In this document: positions 35,101 to 43,035 of the stretch, piece after piece
Layout of the letters: every line of letters begins with the position of its first letter
Position numbering within the stretch: position 1 is the first letter of the stretch
NCBI RefSeq assembly: GCF_009676705.1
Contig: NZ_CP046046.1
Span: 1,116,001-1,180,000, forward strand
Reading direction: 5' to 3'
DNA: 64,000 bases
Source of the DNA: Spiribacter sp. 2438
GTDB lineage: Bacteria > Pseudomonadota > Gammaproteobacteria > Nitrococcales > Nitrococcaceae
Notes under the pieces: generated by a model
Seen by the model: the letters and a program-made list of their open reading frames with translations, nothing else
Told to the model about the DNA's origin: nothing
The model's database searches: none
Made by a program: the position numbers and the translations under genes

Positions 35101-35617
35101 CGATGGCCACCGGGTGCGACTGGTGCTGAAATCCGGCGACACCATCAAAAAGGGAAAACCCCACTATCCGCGACTGCTGGAAGACTGGCTGGTGCATCTG
35201 GCCACCAACGCCGCTGGCATTGAGAGTGACACCGTCATCGTGGCCCACGACGCTGAACAGCGCCTCACCGCCCTCGCCGCCGATGAAGCCGGCGGGTTGC
35301 TGGACGCGGTACTCGCTGGCTGGCTGGCCGGGCTGGAGCAACCGCTGCCGCTGGCGGAGCGCACGGCATTTGGGCACCTCACCCAGGGGCGCGACCAGCC
35401 TCTCACCGTGGACAGCCTGTCATCGTCCTACGAGGGCCCTCCCGGGCAGACCGGCGAAGTGGGCTACGACAGCAACGGCGCCCTGCGCCGCTGTTACCCG
35501 GACGCTGCGTCGCTACTGGCCCCCCGGAATGACGACGGCGAACCGCTTTTCGCCCACTGGGCCCACCAGCTGTACCAGCCACTGGTGGACCAGCTTGCCC
35601 CGGAGGATGAGCCATGA
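32165..35617 (+). CDS. recC: Exodeoxyribonuclease V gamma subunit RecC
   Basis: Protein of 1150 aa from the ATG at 32165 (a TTG directly precedes it in frame; GGAACG upstream is a weak ribosome-binding site). RecC features: the N-terminal LLIQSNGMAQWLKLAFARGG, central VCLLGMNEGEYPRTKPPADFDLM written here as the RecC GMNEGxYPR motif, and a C-terminal inactive nuclease-like domain. In RecBCD it scans for Chi and holds RecB and RecD together. Unlike RecB it has no intact Walker A. First of three tightly overlapping genes. Confidence 0.93.
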   Translation: MDNAFPPGFAQIHGNRLEALRDLAVSHLREHPLDPLEHETLLIQSNGMAQWLKLAFARGGIAAAQRFVLPQSFLWQSYRTVLGPGEVPETSPFDKHRLQWRIYRLLPGLLDAEPGTFAPLASFLAGDDDQRKRHSLARRLADLFDQYQVYRPDWLADWLEGRDQLRRARHELVTLAPDQCWQPALWRALHADMGELARNLSRPGIQEQFIAALDAAEPGAFPALPRRITVFGINSMPRPVLEALHALSRHTQILQLIQNPSGYFWADLIEDRELLKLDHQRHPRQSGTPGHPLLAAWGKQGRDFIGLLAELDQPERYRHWFQSIDLFEPPIKETDDVAAAPILQQLQQDIYELTPLPAPGDERPLSQDRSIRFHRAHSRQREVEVLQDRLLDAFARADAAGEPLRPRDIIVMVPDVDVYAPAVEAVFGTLDPRDKRYIPYTIGDRRSRSEAPVAAAVARLCDLPNARLTLGDVLDLLEVAPFRRRFGLAADDLVLLRRWCSAAGVRWGLDSRQRQQLDLDTEFEQNSWRFGLRRLLLGYAVGTGEAWQAIEPFPEVGSLDAALLGPLRALLDTLEAQLHALQQPGRPRDWVQRVETLLDDCFALESNEDLALEARINNALQEWLNACDEADFDEAIPLAVARDAWLGALDDEGPAQRFLAGRVNICTMMPMRSIPFRMVCLLGMNEGEYPRTKPPADFDLMARPGQYRPGDRSGREDDRFLFLEALLAAREHLHISWIGRSARDDSEQPPSVLVSQLRDHLDRGWRVENHDQSRRASAALTVDHPLQPFSATYNDEGEHFTYTHEWARSVESLSSATASAALPPPALSDPQVLSLNDLKEFLRDPPKHFLSERLKLRFDASRDTTSETEPFELGGLDAYQAQERLLAPLRRDSMPTDSTAAITRAGQSLQRSGQLPVGGLGQRALADLTGQARQAAGRWQAWMDQNPTAEPPRELRLSRQVRNQAFVIEDWTRDLYRLADGHRVRLVLKSGDTIKKGKPHYPRLLEDWLVHLATNAAGIESDTVIVAHDAEQRLTALAADEAGGLLDAVLAGWLAGLEQPLPLAERTAFGHLTQGRDQPLTVDSLSSSYEGPPGQTGEVGYDSNGALRRCYPDAASLLAPRNDDGEPLFAHWAHQLYQPLVDQLAPEDEP

Positions 35618-38600
35618 GCCCCACGCCCCTGGACGCGCTCAATACCCCCTTAACCGGCCGCCACCTGATTGAGGCCAGCGCCGGGACCGGCAAGACCTTC
35701 AACCTGGCGGCGCTTTATCTGCGACTGGTGCTGGGCCATGACCCCACAAACCCGGAACGGGGTCCCATGCTGCCCCCGGAAATCCTGGTGATGACCTTCA
35801 CCCGGGCCGCCACCCGGGAGCTGCGGGACCGCATTCGCAGCCGTCTGGCAGGGGCTGCCCGCTGCTTTGCCGGCGTTGAGGATCCGGACCCGGGAGATGC
35901 CATCCTGGCCGGACTGCTGGCGGCCTATCCGGACCACGCCGATCGGGCGCGCCATGCCAACCACCTGATGGCGGCCGCCGACTGGATGGACGAGGCGGCG
36001 ATTTACACCATCGACAGCTTCTGTCAGCGGATGCTGCGCCAACATGCCTTCGACTCCGGTCACGCCTTTGAATTCGAGCTCAGCCCGGATGAGTCGACCC
36101 TCACCCGGGAGGCCATCGAGGATTACTGGCGCGAGCACATTTACCCGCTGAATGCCCGGGAACTGGCGGTATTGGACGAGGCACTGCCCGCCAAAGCGTC
36201 CCTCACCAAGGCGCGACTCGCCCGCGACCTGCGGGCGTTTCTTGGCCAGTCGCATCGGCTCAGGATCCCGAGCGAATCCTCCACCGGAATGATCAAACGC
36301 CACTCAAGGGCGCTGGACAAAGCCATTGACGGGCTGCGTCGCGCCATAGGCGAAAACGGCCAGGAGCTGGAGACCATGGACCAGGCGCTCAACGACGCTT
36401 GGGAGCAGAAGATCCGCGATGCCGGGACCTCGCCAAGCAAAAAAAACTGGGAGCCGAGTTTCAAAACCCCGCTTAAGCATTGGCATCAACAAGGCGACAT
36501 CGGCTTGCCCGACGTCGTCCTGAAGAAATTGGGATCCGGCGCCCTGCAAGACGGCTGCAACAAGAACAAGCAGCTGCCGGAATCACTGCGCCACCACCCG
36601 ATCGTTGAAGCCGTTGACAAGATACTGAACGTCCGGGCCAAGCCCGCTGAACTGGCGGCCTCCTTCTATGCCCATGCCGCCGGATGGGTGGATCAGCGGG
36701 TGGCCCAGGCCCGGGAGCGGCTCGGCGTTTTTGGTTTCAAGGACATGCTCAAGCGCCTGCGGGATGCCCTCCATCACCCCGAAACCGGCGCCCGGCTGGC
36801 CGGCGTGATCCGCCAGCAGTTCCCCGTCGCGCTGGTGGACGAATTCCAGGACACCGACCCGATTCAGTACGCCATTCTGCGATCGGTCTACATCGACCCG
36901 ATCCCCCCCGGTGGGGAAGTCAGCGCGCCGGACATCGGCGCCACCAGTCTCTTCCTGATCGGCGATCCCAAGCAGGCCATCTACGGTTTTCGCGGCGCCG
37001 ACCTCGACACCTATATTGAGGCGGCCGAGGGGGTCCCCGAGGGTCAACAGCACACCCTGGCCCGCAACTATCGCTCGAGCACGGCGATGGTTGACGCGGT
37101 TAACGCACTCTTCGAAGGCTCTCCGCTGAGCCCCAACCAGTTCCTCCAGGACGGCATTGACTATCACCGCGTGGACGCCAACGGCCGCAGGGCGCGCTTC
37201 GAGGTCGGTGGCGAAGCCGTCCCGGCGCTCACATTGGGGCACCTTGAGGACACCGACGACGATGACACCCCCATCAGTCTGCCCCTGACGCTTTATCGCC
37301 CCCGGATGGCGGAAATCGCGGCGGCCCACATCCATGACCTGCTGGCCCGGGGCCATCACGGTGAGGCCGGGTTCCGCGATGGCGAGGGCTTCACGCCGCT
37401 GGCGCCCGCGGATATCGCCGTTCTGGTGCGCACCGGCCAGGAGGCCACCCTGATTCGCGATGCGCTGCGCCACCGGGGCCTCGCGTCGGTGTATCTCTCG
37501 GATCGGGACAACGTCCTGCACACCCAGGAGGCCGAGGATGTCCTGCACTGGCTGCACGCCATGGCCGAGCCGGAATCGGAGCGGCGGGTGCGCACCGCCC
37601 TCGGCACCGCCAGCCTTGGCTGGGACTGGGCGACCCTGGATTCGTTGTTCAGCAGCGATGCCCGCTGGGCAGCGGCACTGGAGCAATTTCAGGACTATGC
37701 CGACCGCTGGCAACAGCGCGGCATTCTGCCGGCACTGCGAGAGCTCATTCATGACCAGGCCATCGCCCCCCGCCTGCTCGGCCAGCTGGGCGGCGAGCGA
37801 CGGCTTAGCAATCTTTTGCAAATCAGTGAGTTGCTTCAGGAAGCTTCAGCGACACTGGATGGTCCTGCCAGCCTGATTCGCTGGCTGGAGGACGCCCGCG
37901 CGGACGACACGGACGGCACCCCGAAGGAGTATCGACTGAGGCTTGAAAGCGACTCGGCGCTGATCAAGGTGATCACCCTGCATAAATCGAAGGGTCTCGA
38001 GTACCCGCTGGTGTTCATGCCGTTCGTGTGCAATTTTCGATCGGAGAATGTCCAGACCCCCCGGCTGGGGCCTGACGACGCCGGCGACGCCTGGCCGATC
38101 TGCCTCAAGGCCAATAACGAGGAGAAAGAGGCGGCCGAGCATGCCCGCCTGGCGGAAGACATGCGGCTGCTGTACGTGGGCGTCACCCGCGCGGTCCATG
38201 CCTGCTGGCTGGGGACGGCGGCGGTACGGGAAAAAAATACCCGTAACACAGCCCGCCGTAACACAGCCCGCCAGGTGCACCTCCACCGCTCGGCCTTCGG
38301 TCGCCTGCTGGGCTGCCCGGATGACGCCAGGCCCGAGGATGTCGGCACCCTCTTGAGCGGCCTGGCGGACTCCCATGACGCGATATACTTCGAACCGGTC
38401 GCGCTACCCGCTTCCACTGCGGATGAGGCGCCGGTGGCAGTGCCCGCCCCGGCCATGGCCCGGGCACGGGCCTATGAAGCCCGCTCCCCCAACAGCGAGC
38501 GCTGGTGGATCGCGAGCTATAGCGCCCTGGTGGAGGACGGACCCAAAGCCTGGACACCGGGGACCGCCGAAGAGGATGTCCTCACCCAGGAAACCCTGGA

Positions 38601-39435
38601 CACCGACCCGGTGCGTTCCGGCAGTAGCGATGCGGCGCCGGCCCCTGCCCCGGCCAACGCCAGTCATCAGGAAATGCAACCGGCAAACGCCATCGCCACC
38701 ATTCCGCCGGGACCCGCCACCGGCAGCCTGTTGCATCGCCTGCTTGAATCCCTGGCGGCACGGCAATTTCCCGGCGCCCGGGAGCCCGCCTTTGCACAAG
38801 CGCTGGACCGCAGCCTGCGCGGCGGGCATTGGCGCGAGTGGCGCGAACCCATAGAGGACTGGCTGGGCCGGGTCAGCGAACTGCCACTGCCCCTGCCAGA
38901 CGGCGGGCCGATGCGGCTGACCGATCTTAGCGCCCAGGACTTTATCGCCGAGCTGGAGTTCTTGATCGCCATCCGTGAGGTGAATACCCAAGAGATCGAC
39001 ACGGTGATCCGCCAGCACACGCTAAACGGCGTGGGTCGGCCGGCGCTGGATGACAACACCCTCAATGGCATGGTCAAGGGCTACATTGATCTGGTCTTTG
39101 TCCACAACGGCCGCTACTGGGTGATGGATTACAAATCCAACCGCCTCGGCGATGCCGCCAGCGATTATGGCCCTGACGCCCTGCGCCAGGCGGTGATCGC
39201 CAAGCGCTACGACGCCCAGTACGCCCTCTACCTGCTGGCGCTGCACCGACTGTTGCAGGCCCGCCTGGGCGATGACTACGACTACGACCGTCACATCGGG
39301 GGCGCGGCCTGTTGGTTCCTGCGCGGCATCGACCACCCCGGCGCCGGCCTGCACGCCGAGCGCCCCGACCGGGCCCTGGTGGAAGCGCTGGATGCCCTGT
39401 TCAACCCGCACATCGAGGCAAACCATGATCGCTGA
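35614..39435 (+). CDS. recB: Exodeoxyribonuclease V beta subunit RecB
   Basis: Protein of 1273 aa. It starts at an ATGA overlap with recC. Superfamily 1A helicase motifs: IEASAGTGKTFNLAAL (Walker A, about 14-29), FTRAATRELRDRI (Ia), LVDEFQDTDPIQY (II), GDPKQAIYGFRGAD (III), NYRSS (IV), TLHKSKGLEYPLV (V), LLYVGVTRA (VI). The C-terminal nuclease shows GYIDLVF and WVMDYKSNRLG with catalytic Asp and Lys. It is the slow 3'-5' motor and sole nuclease of RecBCD, used in double-strand break repair and in degrading foreign DNA. It therefore also belongs to the cell's defence repertoire. Confidence 0.95.
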   Translation: MSPTPLDALNTPLTGRHLIEASAGTGKTFNLAALYLRLVLGHDPTNPERGPMLPPEILVMTFTRAATRELRDRIRSRLAGAARCFAGVEDPDPGDAILAGLLAAYPDHADRARHANHLMAAADWMDEAAIYTIDSFCQRMLRQHAFDSGHAFEFELSPDESTLTREAIEDYWREHIYPLNARELAVLDEALPAKASLTKARLARDLRAFLGQSHRLRIPSESSTGMIKRHSRALDKAIDGLRRAIGENGQELETMDQALNDAWEQKIRDAGTSPSKKNWEPSFKTPLKHWHQQGDIGLPDVVLKKLGSGALQDGCNKNKQLPESLRHHPIVEAVDKILNVRAKPAELAASFYAHAAGWVDQRVAQARERLGVFGFKDMLKRLRDALHHPETGARLAGVIRQQFPVALVDEFQDTDPIQYAILRSVYIDPIPPGGEVSAPDIGATSLFLIGDPKQAIYGFRGADLDTYIEAAEGVPEGQQHTLARNYRSSTAMVDAVNALFEGSPLSPNQFLQDGIDYHRVDANGRRARFEVGGEAVPALTLGHLEDTDDDDTPISLPLTLYRPRMAEIAAAHIHDLLARGHHGEAGFRDGEGFTPLAPADIAVLVRTGQEATLIRDALRHRGLASVYLSDRDNVLHTQEAEDVLHWLHAMAEPESERRVRTALGTASLGWDWATLDSLFSSDARWAAALEQFQDYADRWQQRGILPALRELIHDQAIAPRLLGQLGGERRLSNLLQISELLQEASATLDGPASLIRWLEDARADDTDGTPKEYRLRLESDSALIKVITLHKSKGLEYPLVFMPFVCNFRSENVQTPRLGPDDAGDAWPICLKANNEEKEAAEHARLAEDMRLLYVGVTRAVHACWLGTAAVREKNTRNTARRNTARQVHLHRSAFGRLLGCPDDARPEDVGTLLSGLADSHDAIYFEPVALPASTADEAPVAVPAPAMARARAYEARSPNSERWWIASYSALVEDGPKAWTPGTAEEDVLTQETLDTDPVRSGSSDAAPAPAPANASHQEMQPANAIATIPPGPATGSLLHRLLESLAARQFPGAREPAFAQALDRSLRGGHWREWREPIEDWLGRVSELPLPLPDGGPMRLTDLSAQDFIAELEFLIAIREVNTQEIDTVIRQHTLNGVGRPALDDNTLNGMVKGYIDLVFVHNGRYWVMDYKSNRLGDAASDYGPDALRQAVIAKRYDAQYALYLLALHRLLQARLGDDYDYDRHIGGAACWFLRGIDHPGAGLHAERPDRALVEALDALFNPHIEANHDR

Positions 39436-41368
39436 AGCCATGCTCCGCGCCCCACGACTGCCGGATGAACTGCAGGCCTGGCTGGCCCAGGGCTGGCTGC
39501 GGGGCACCGACGGGGCACTGGCGGCTTTACTGGCGGAGGACGGCGGTGAGACCGACCTGACCGTGCTGCTGCTTAGTGCGCTGGTGAGCCGTCAGGTGGG
39601 CGATGGTCACACCCGGCTGGATCTGGCGGCATTGCTGGACAACCCGGCGTTATTCTGGCCGGAACCGCCCGACCTATCGGTCTCGGAGCCCGTGGGAGCG
39701 CAGCGATCCGGCGCCATGACCCCACCCCAGTGGCTCCAGCAGCGCAGCCTTGAACAACTGTGCGCATCGCTGGAAAAGTCTGCCGTAGTAGAGGTCGTCA
39801 CCGACACGGCTGACGCCGCCGTCGATTCAGAGTTGGGCGACACTCCGCTGGTGCTGGCCGGCCATCGCCTGTATCTGCGCCGCTACTGGACCAACGAGCA
39901 GATCATCCAGCGCAGCCTCCGGCAACGGCTGGACACCCCCGTGGTCACGGTGCCCGGCCTTGGCCCGCTGCTGGACACCCTTTTCCCGCGCGAAGACAAA
40001 AAACCGGACTGGCAGCGGGTGGCCTGCGCCCTGGCGAGCCGCTCGCCGTTCACGCTCATCACCGGTGGCCCCGGGACTGGCAAAACCCGAACCGTGCTGC
40101 GTCTGCTGGGACTGTTGCAGGCCCAGCGGCTGGACACTGATCCCCAGGCCCCCCTGCGGATCCGCCTGGCCGCCCCCACCGGCAAGGCGGCGGCCCGCTT
40201 GAGCGAATCCATCAGCGGCGAGATCGATGCCCTGCCACTGCCCGAACCCGTCCGCGCCGCGATCCCCCGCGAAGTCAGCACTCTGCATCGGCTGCTCGGC
40301 CCGCGGCCCGGCAGCCGGCGGTTTCGCCACGACCGCCACAATCCTCTGCACGCCGACCTGGTGGTGGTGGACGAAGCCTCGATGATCGACCAGGAGCTGA
40401 CCGCCCGTCTGCTGGATGCCCTGCGCCCGGAGACCCGGCTGGTGCTGCTCGGGGACAAGGATCAGCTGGCCTCGGTGGAAGCCGGCGCGGTGCTCGGCGA
40501 GCTGTGCGAGGGGGCCGATGCCGGCCATTACACCGCCGACACCGTGGCCTGGGTGAACGAGAACAGCGGCGATGACATCAGCGCCTGGCAGGGCAACGGA
40601 ACGCCGCTGCAGCAACAGATTGTGAAGCTGCGCGAGAGCCGGCGCTTTCGTGGCGACGGGGGTATTGGCGCCTTTGCCGAAGCGGTGCGGACCGGCGATT
40701 TCCGCCAGGCCGATGCCCTGCTCGACGGTGACGATCCGAGCATTGGGCGCCTGGCACTGAGCGCCAGCGACGCCCCGGCCCTGGAGCAGGCGTGCGCCCG
40801 GGGCTATCGGCATTACCTGCAAACCCTGCGCGCTACCCGCTCCGCCGGCGACGACTGGGAGGCAACCCGCGTCTGGGCGCGGGGCGTGTTGCAGGCCCTG
40901 GCTCAGTATCAGGTGCTGGCGGCCGTCCGCCAGGGCCCGTTGGGCGTCGTCCAACTCAACCCGCGCATCGCCCGTCAGCTCAAGCATGAGGGATTGATCG
41001 AGCGCGACCACGGCTGGTTCGAGGGGCGGCCGGTCATGGTGACCCGCAATGACTACGAATTGGGACTGATGAACGGCGATGTCGGTATCTGCCTGAACAC
41101 CCGCCTGCCCGGCGAGGCCGAGCCAAGACTGCGGGTCGCCTTTGAGTTGCCGGACCCCGGCATCCGGCTGTTCCTGCCCAGCCGGCTGGAGGCGGTGGAG
41201 AGCGTCTTCGCCATGACGGTCCACAAGTCCCAGGGCTCGGAGTTCCAGGAGGTGCTGGTGGTGCTGCCGCAGCCGGGGCTAAGCCAGTCGGGCCGGGAAC
41301 TCCTCTATACCGCCGTGACCCGGGCCCGGGAGCGCTCGGTCATCGCCGCTCCGCCGTTCGGCGAATGA
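39425..41368 (+). CDS. recD: Exodeoxyribonuclease V alpha subunit RecD
   Basis: Protein of 647 aa from the ATG at 39425, overlapping recB by 11 nt. SF1B helicase motifs: LITGGPGTGKTRTVLRLL (Walker A), LVVVDEASMIDQELTARLL (II), VLLGDKDQLASVEAGAVLGE (III), TVHKSQGSEFQEVLVVLP (V) and LYTAVTRARER (VI). It is the fast 5'-3' motor of RecBCD. Its last 29 nt overlap, tail to tail, the end of the following minus-strand hydrolase gene. Confidence 0.95.
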   Translation: MIAEAMLRAPRLPDELQAWLAQGWLRGTDGALAALLAEDGGETDLTVLLLSALVSRQVGDGHTRLDLAALLDNPALFWPEPPDLSVSEPVGAQRSGAMTPPQWLQQRSLEQLCASLEKSAVVEVVTDTADAAVDSELGDTPLVLAGHRLYLRRYWTNEQIIQRSLRQRLDTPVVTVPGLGPLLDTLFPREDKKPDWQRVACALASRSPFTLITGGPGTGKTRTVLRLLGLLQAQRLDTDPQAPLRIRLAAPTGKAAARLSESISGEIDALPLPEPVRAAIPREVSTLHRLLGPRPGSRRFRHDRHNPLHADLVVVDEASMIDQELTARLLDALRPETRLVLLGDKDQLASVEAGAVLGELCEGADAGHYTADTVAWVNENSGDDISAWQGNGTPLQQQIVKLRESRRFRGDGGIGAFAEAVRTGDFRQADALLDGDDPSIGRLALSASDAPALEQACARGYRHYLQTLRATRSAGDDWEATRVWARGVLQALAQYQVLAAVRQGPLGVVQLNPRIARQLKHEGLIERDHGWFEGRPVMVTRNDYELGLMNGDVGICLNTRLPGEAEPRLRVAFELPDPGIRLFLPSRLEAVESVFAMTVHKSQGSEFQEVLVVLPQPGLSQSGRELLYTAVTRARERSVIAAPPFGE

Positions 41369-42299
41369 GTTCGGCGACCAGATCCGGATCCGCATGGTGG
41401 GGCATGTGGCCCATCCCCTCGACTCGGGTCAGGTTGACGCTGGCGACTTCGTCTTTGAGGCGCTCGGCGTGGAAGGGCAGGCCGACGGTGCGATCCTCAA
41501 GACCGTGCACCACTTCAATGGGAAGAGACAGTGTCGGATAGCGCAGCGCCATCTCCTCGAGAAAGCCCTTTAACCGGTCGATCTGTCGGGCGTTGATCTG
41601 CAGCTGGCGAGTCCGCAGGGTCAGATCAAACCCCAGGTGGTCCAGATAGCCTTCGGGCACCGAGTCCGGCTGAAACACCCGCTCCAGGGTCCGTTGCACC
41701 GCGGCCCGGGGGGCGAGATTGGCCACCACCGGCAGCATCACCTGCTGCCCCACCGGCGATGCCGAGACTCGATACCAGAGGCCAAGCTCTCCCGGCCAGG
41801 GGTGTGAGGCCGGGGCCAGGAGGGTCAGGCCCGCGATTTCGTCCTCGGCCTGCAGCGCCCACGCCAACGCCACCGCACCGCCATAGGAATGCGCCACGAT
41901 GACGGGGTTCTCGACACCCAGTTGCTCCGCCCCGCGACGCAGGAGATCCGCCTGTTCCATGGGACTCACGGGATCACCCAACGGGTCTGAATAGCCGAAG
42001 CCGGGGCGGTCAAAGGCGATGACGCGAAACTCCTCGGCCATGCGATCAACCAGATCAAAACTGAAATCCCGGGCGTTGCCATTGGCCCCATGGATCATCA
42101 CCAGATCCGGCCCCTCACCCCGCACGATGGCATGCAGCCGCCCTTCCGGAAGCTCCACGAATGTGCCCTCTGGGGTTGTATCGGCCTGGGCCATGGGGTC
42201 CTCCATCCCGAGTGAGCACGCCGTCATCACAACCGCGCTAAGCAGCGCCGACACCACGGCGGCGGTTTTCGGCCTTGGCGCAATGTCCCGTTGAGTCAT
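41340..42299 (-). CDS. Alpha/beta hydrolase, predicted lipoprotein
   Basis: Protein of 319 aa from the ATG at 42299. The N-terminus has a lipoprotein signal: basic start, hydrophobic core AAVVSALLSAVVMTAC with the lipobox Cys near residue 28. The hydrolase fold shows HGANGNARDF (oxyanion hole), DRPGFGYSD, the nucleophile elbow VAHSYGGAVAL with catalytic Ser, an acid in VVHGLEDRTV, and His in GMGHMPHH. Substrate unknown; epoxide hydrolase/haloperoxidase-like lineage. Convergent with recD (29-nt overlap) and divergent from phasin. Confidence 0.83.
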   Translation of the reverse strand: MTQRDIAPRPKTAAVVSALLSAVVMTACSLGMEDPMAQADTTPEGTFVELPEGRLHAIVRGEGPDLVMIHGANGNARDFSFDLVDRMAEEFRVIAFDRPGFGYSDPLGDPVSPMEQADLLRRGAEQLGVENPVIVAHSYGGAVALAWALQAEDEIAGLTLLAPASHPWPGELGLWYRVSASPVGQQVMLPVVANLAPRAAVQRTLERVFQPDSVPEGYLDHLGFDLTLRTRQLQINARQIDRLKGFLEEMALRYPTLSLPIEVVHGLEDRTVGLPFHAERLKDEVASVNLTRVEGMGHMPHHADPDLVAELIRRTAERR

Positions 42300-42401
42300 G
42301 TTCACGGCGTCAGTGTGGCGTGGATTGCGCTTATTGGAACACATCCGGGGCCCCGGGTTTCGGCGGGCGACAACGCAATGTGTGCGAGGAGAAAAAAATT
42401 G

Positions 42402-42439
42402 TTGCACCGCACAAAGCACCCATGTATATTGCACTGCAA
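42402..42439 (+). promoter_or_regulatory. Phasin promoter with palindromic operator (PhaR-like site)
   Basis: TTGCAC at 42402-42407 and TATATT at 42425-42430 form a sigma-70 promoter with 17-nt spacing, 64 nt before the phasin start. Overlapping the -10 box is the palindrome TTGCACTGCAA (42429-42439); a similar half-site, TTGCACCGCAC, covers the -35 box. TGC-rich sites at phasin promoters are bound by the PhaR repressor in PHA-making bacteria. Assignment to PhaR is by analogy. Confidence 0.65.
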
Positions 42440-42493
42440 CAAGGTCATCAAGGGCCTTGGAAACAGGCACTAAAGACCGAAGAGGACAATCCG

Positions 42494-42889
42494 ATGAAAA
42501 ACGATATGTTTGACAAGTACACCGAACAGGCCGAGAAGCTTTTCATGGCCCCGACCCGCAGCTACGCCAAGCTGGCCGTGGACTACACCGAGAAGCTGAT
42601 GGCCGCCCAGATGGAAGCCGTTCGTACCTACAGCGAGATCGGCATGCAGCAGGCCCGGGCCGCGATGGAAATCAAGGACACCAAGGGCTTCCAGCAGTAC
42701 GCTGAGCAGCAGCAGACCGTGGCCAAGGACCTCAGCGAGCGGGTCAAGAGCGACGCCGAGAAGAGCGTGGCCATGAACCAGGACTTCGCCAACGACATCC
42801 GCAAGCTCGTTGAGTCCAGCGTCCAGACCGCTTCCGAGACGGCCCAGCAGTCCGTCGCCGAGGCCAAGAAGGCCGCCAAGGTCAGCTAA
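42494..42889 (+). CDS. phaP: Phasin (PHA granule-associated protein)
   Basis: Protein of 131 aa, ATG at 42494 with AGAGGA upstream. It is fully helical and amphipathic, with KLAVDYTEKLMAAQMEAVRT and AMEIKDTKGFQQYAEQQQTV typical of the phasin family, and an Ala/Lys-rich C-terminus (SVAEAKKAAKVS). Phasins coat polyhydroxyalkanoate granules and control their size and number. Strong promoter, own terminator and no operon partners point to high-level, separately controlled expression. Codon use is strongly biased, as in abundant proteins. Confidence 0.9.
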   Translation: MKNDMFDKYTEQAEKLFMAPTRSYAKLAVDYTEKLMAAQMEAVRTYSEIGMQQARAAMEIKDTKGFQQYAEQQQTVAKDLSERVKSDAEKSVAMNQDFANDIRKLVESSVQTASETAQQSVAEAKKAAKVS

Positions 42890-42928
42890 CGCGACCGCGC
42901 CTCCGCGGACATGAGTCCGGGAAGCCAG

Positions 42929-42961
42929 AACCGCCGGTCCCTGCACCGGTGGTTTTTTTTT
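42929..42961 (+). terminator. Rho-independent terminator of phasin
   Basis: Stem AACCGCCGG with CCGGTGGTT (one G-T pair), loop of 8 nt, followed at once by a run of nine or more T. It lies 40 nt after the phasin stop. Confidence 0.85.
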
Positions 42962-43035
42962 GATCTGAGACAGGGCCGCTGGCGGGGGGAGTGTTAGTCT
43001 GTAATCGAAACATACCCACCCCCGAGGAGAGCATC

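Noticed and set aside
36583-37821. 412-codon minus-strand open frame
   Set aside because: Antisense to recB between helicase motifs; shadow frame.
39827-41224. 465-codon minus-strand open frame
   Set aside because: Antisense to recD, Gln/Gly-rich shadow frame.
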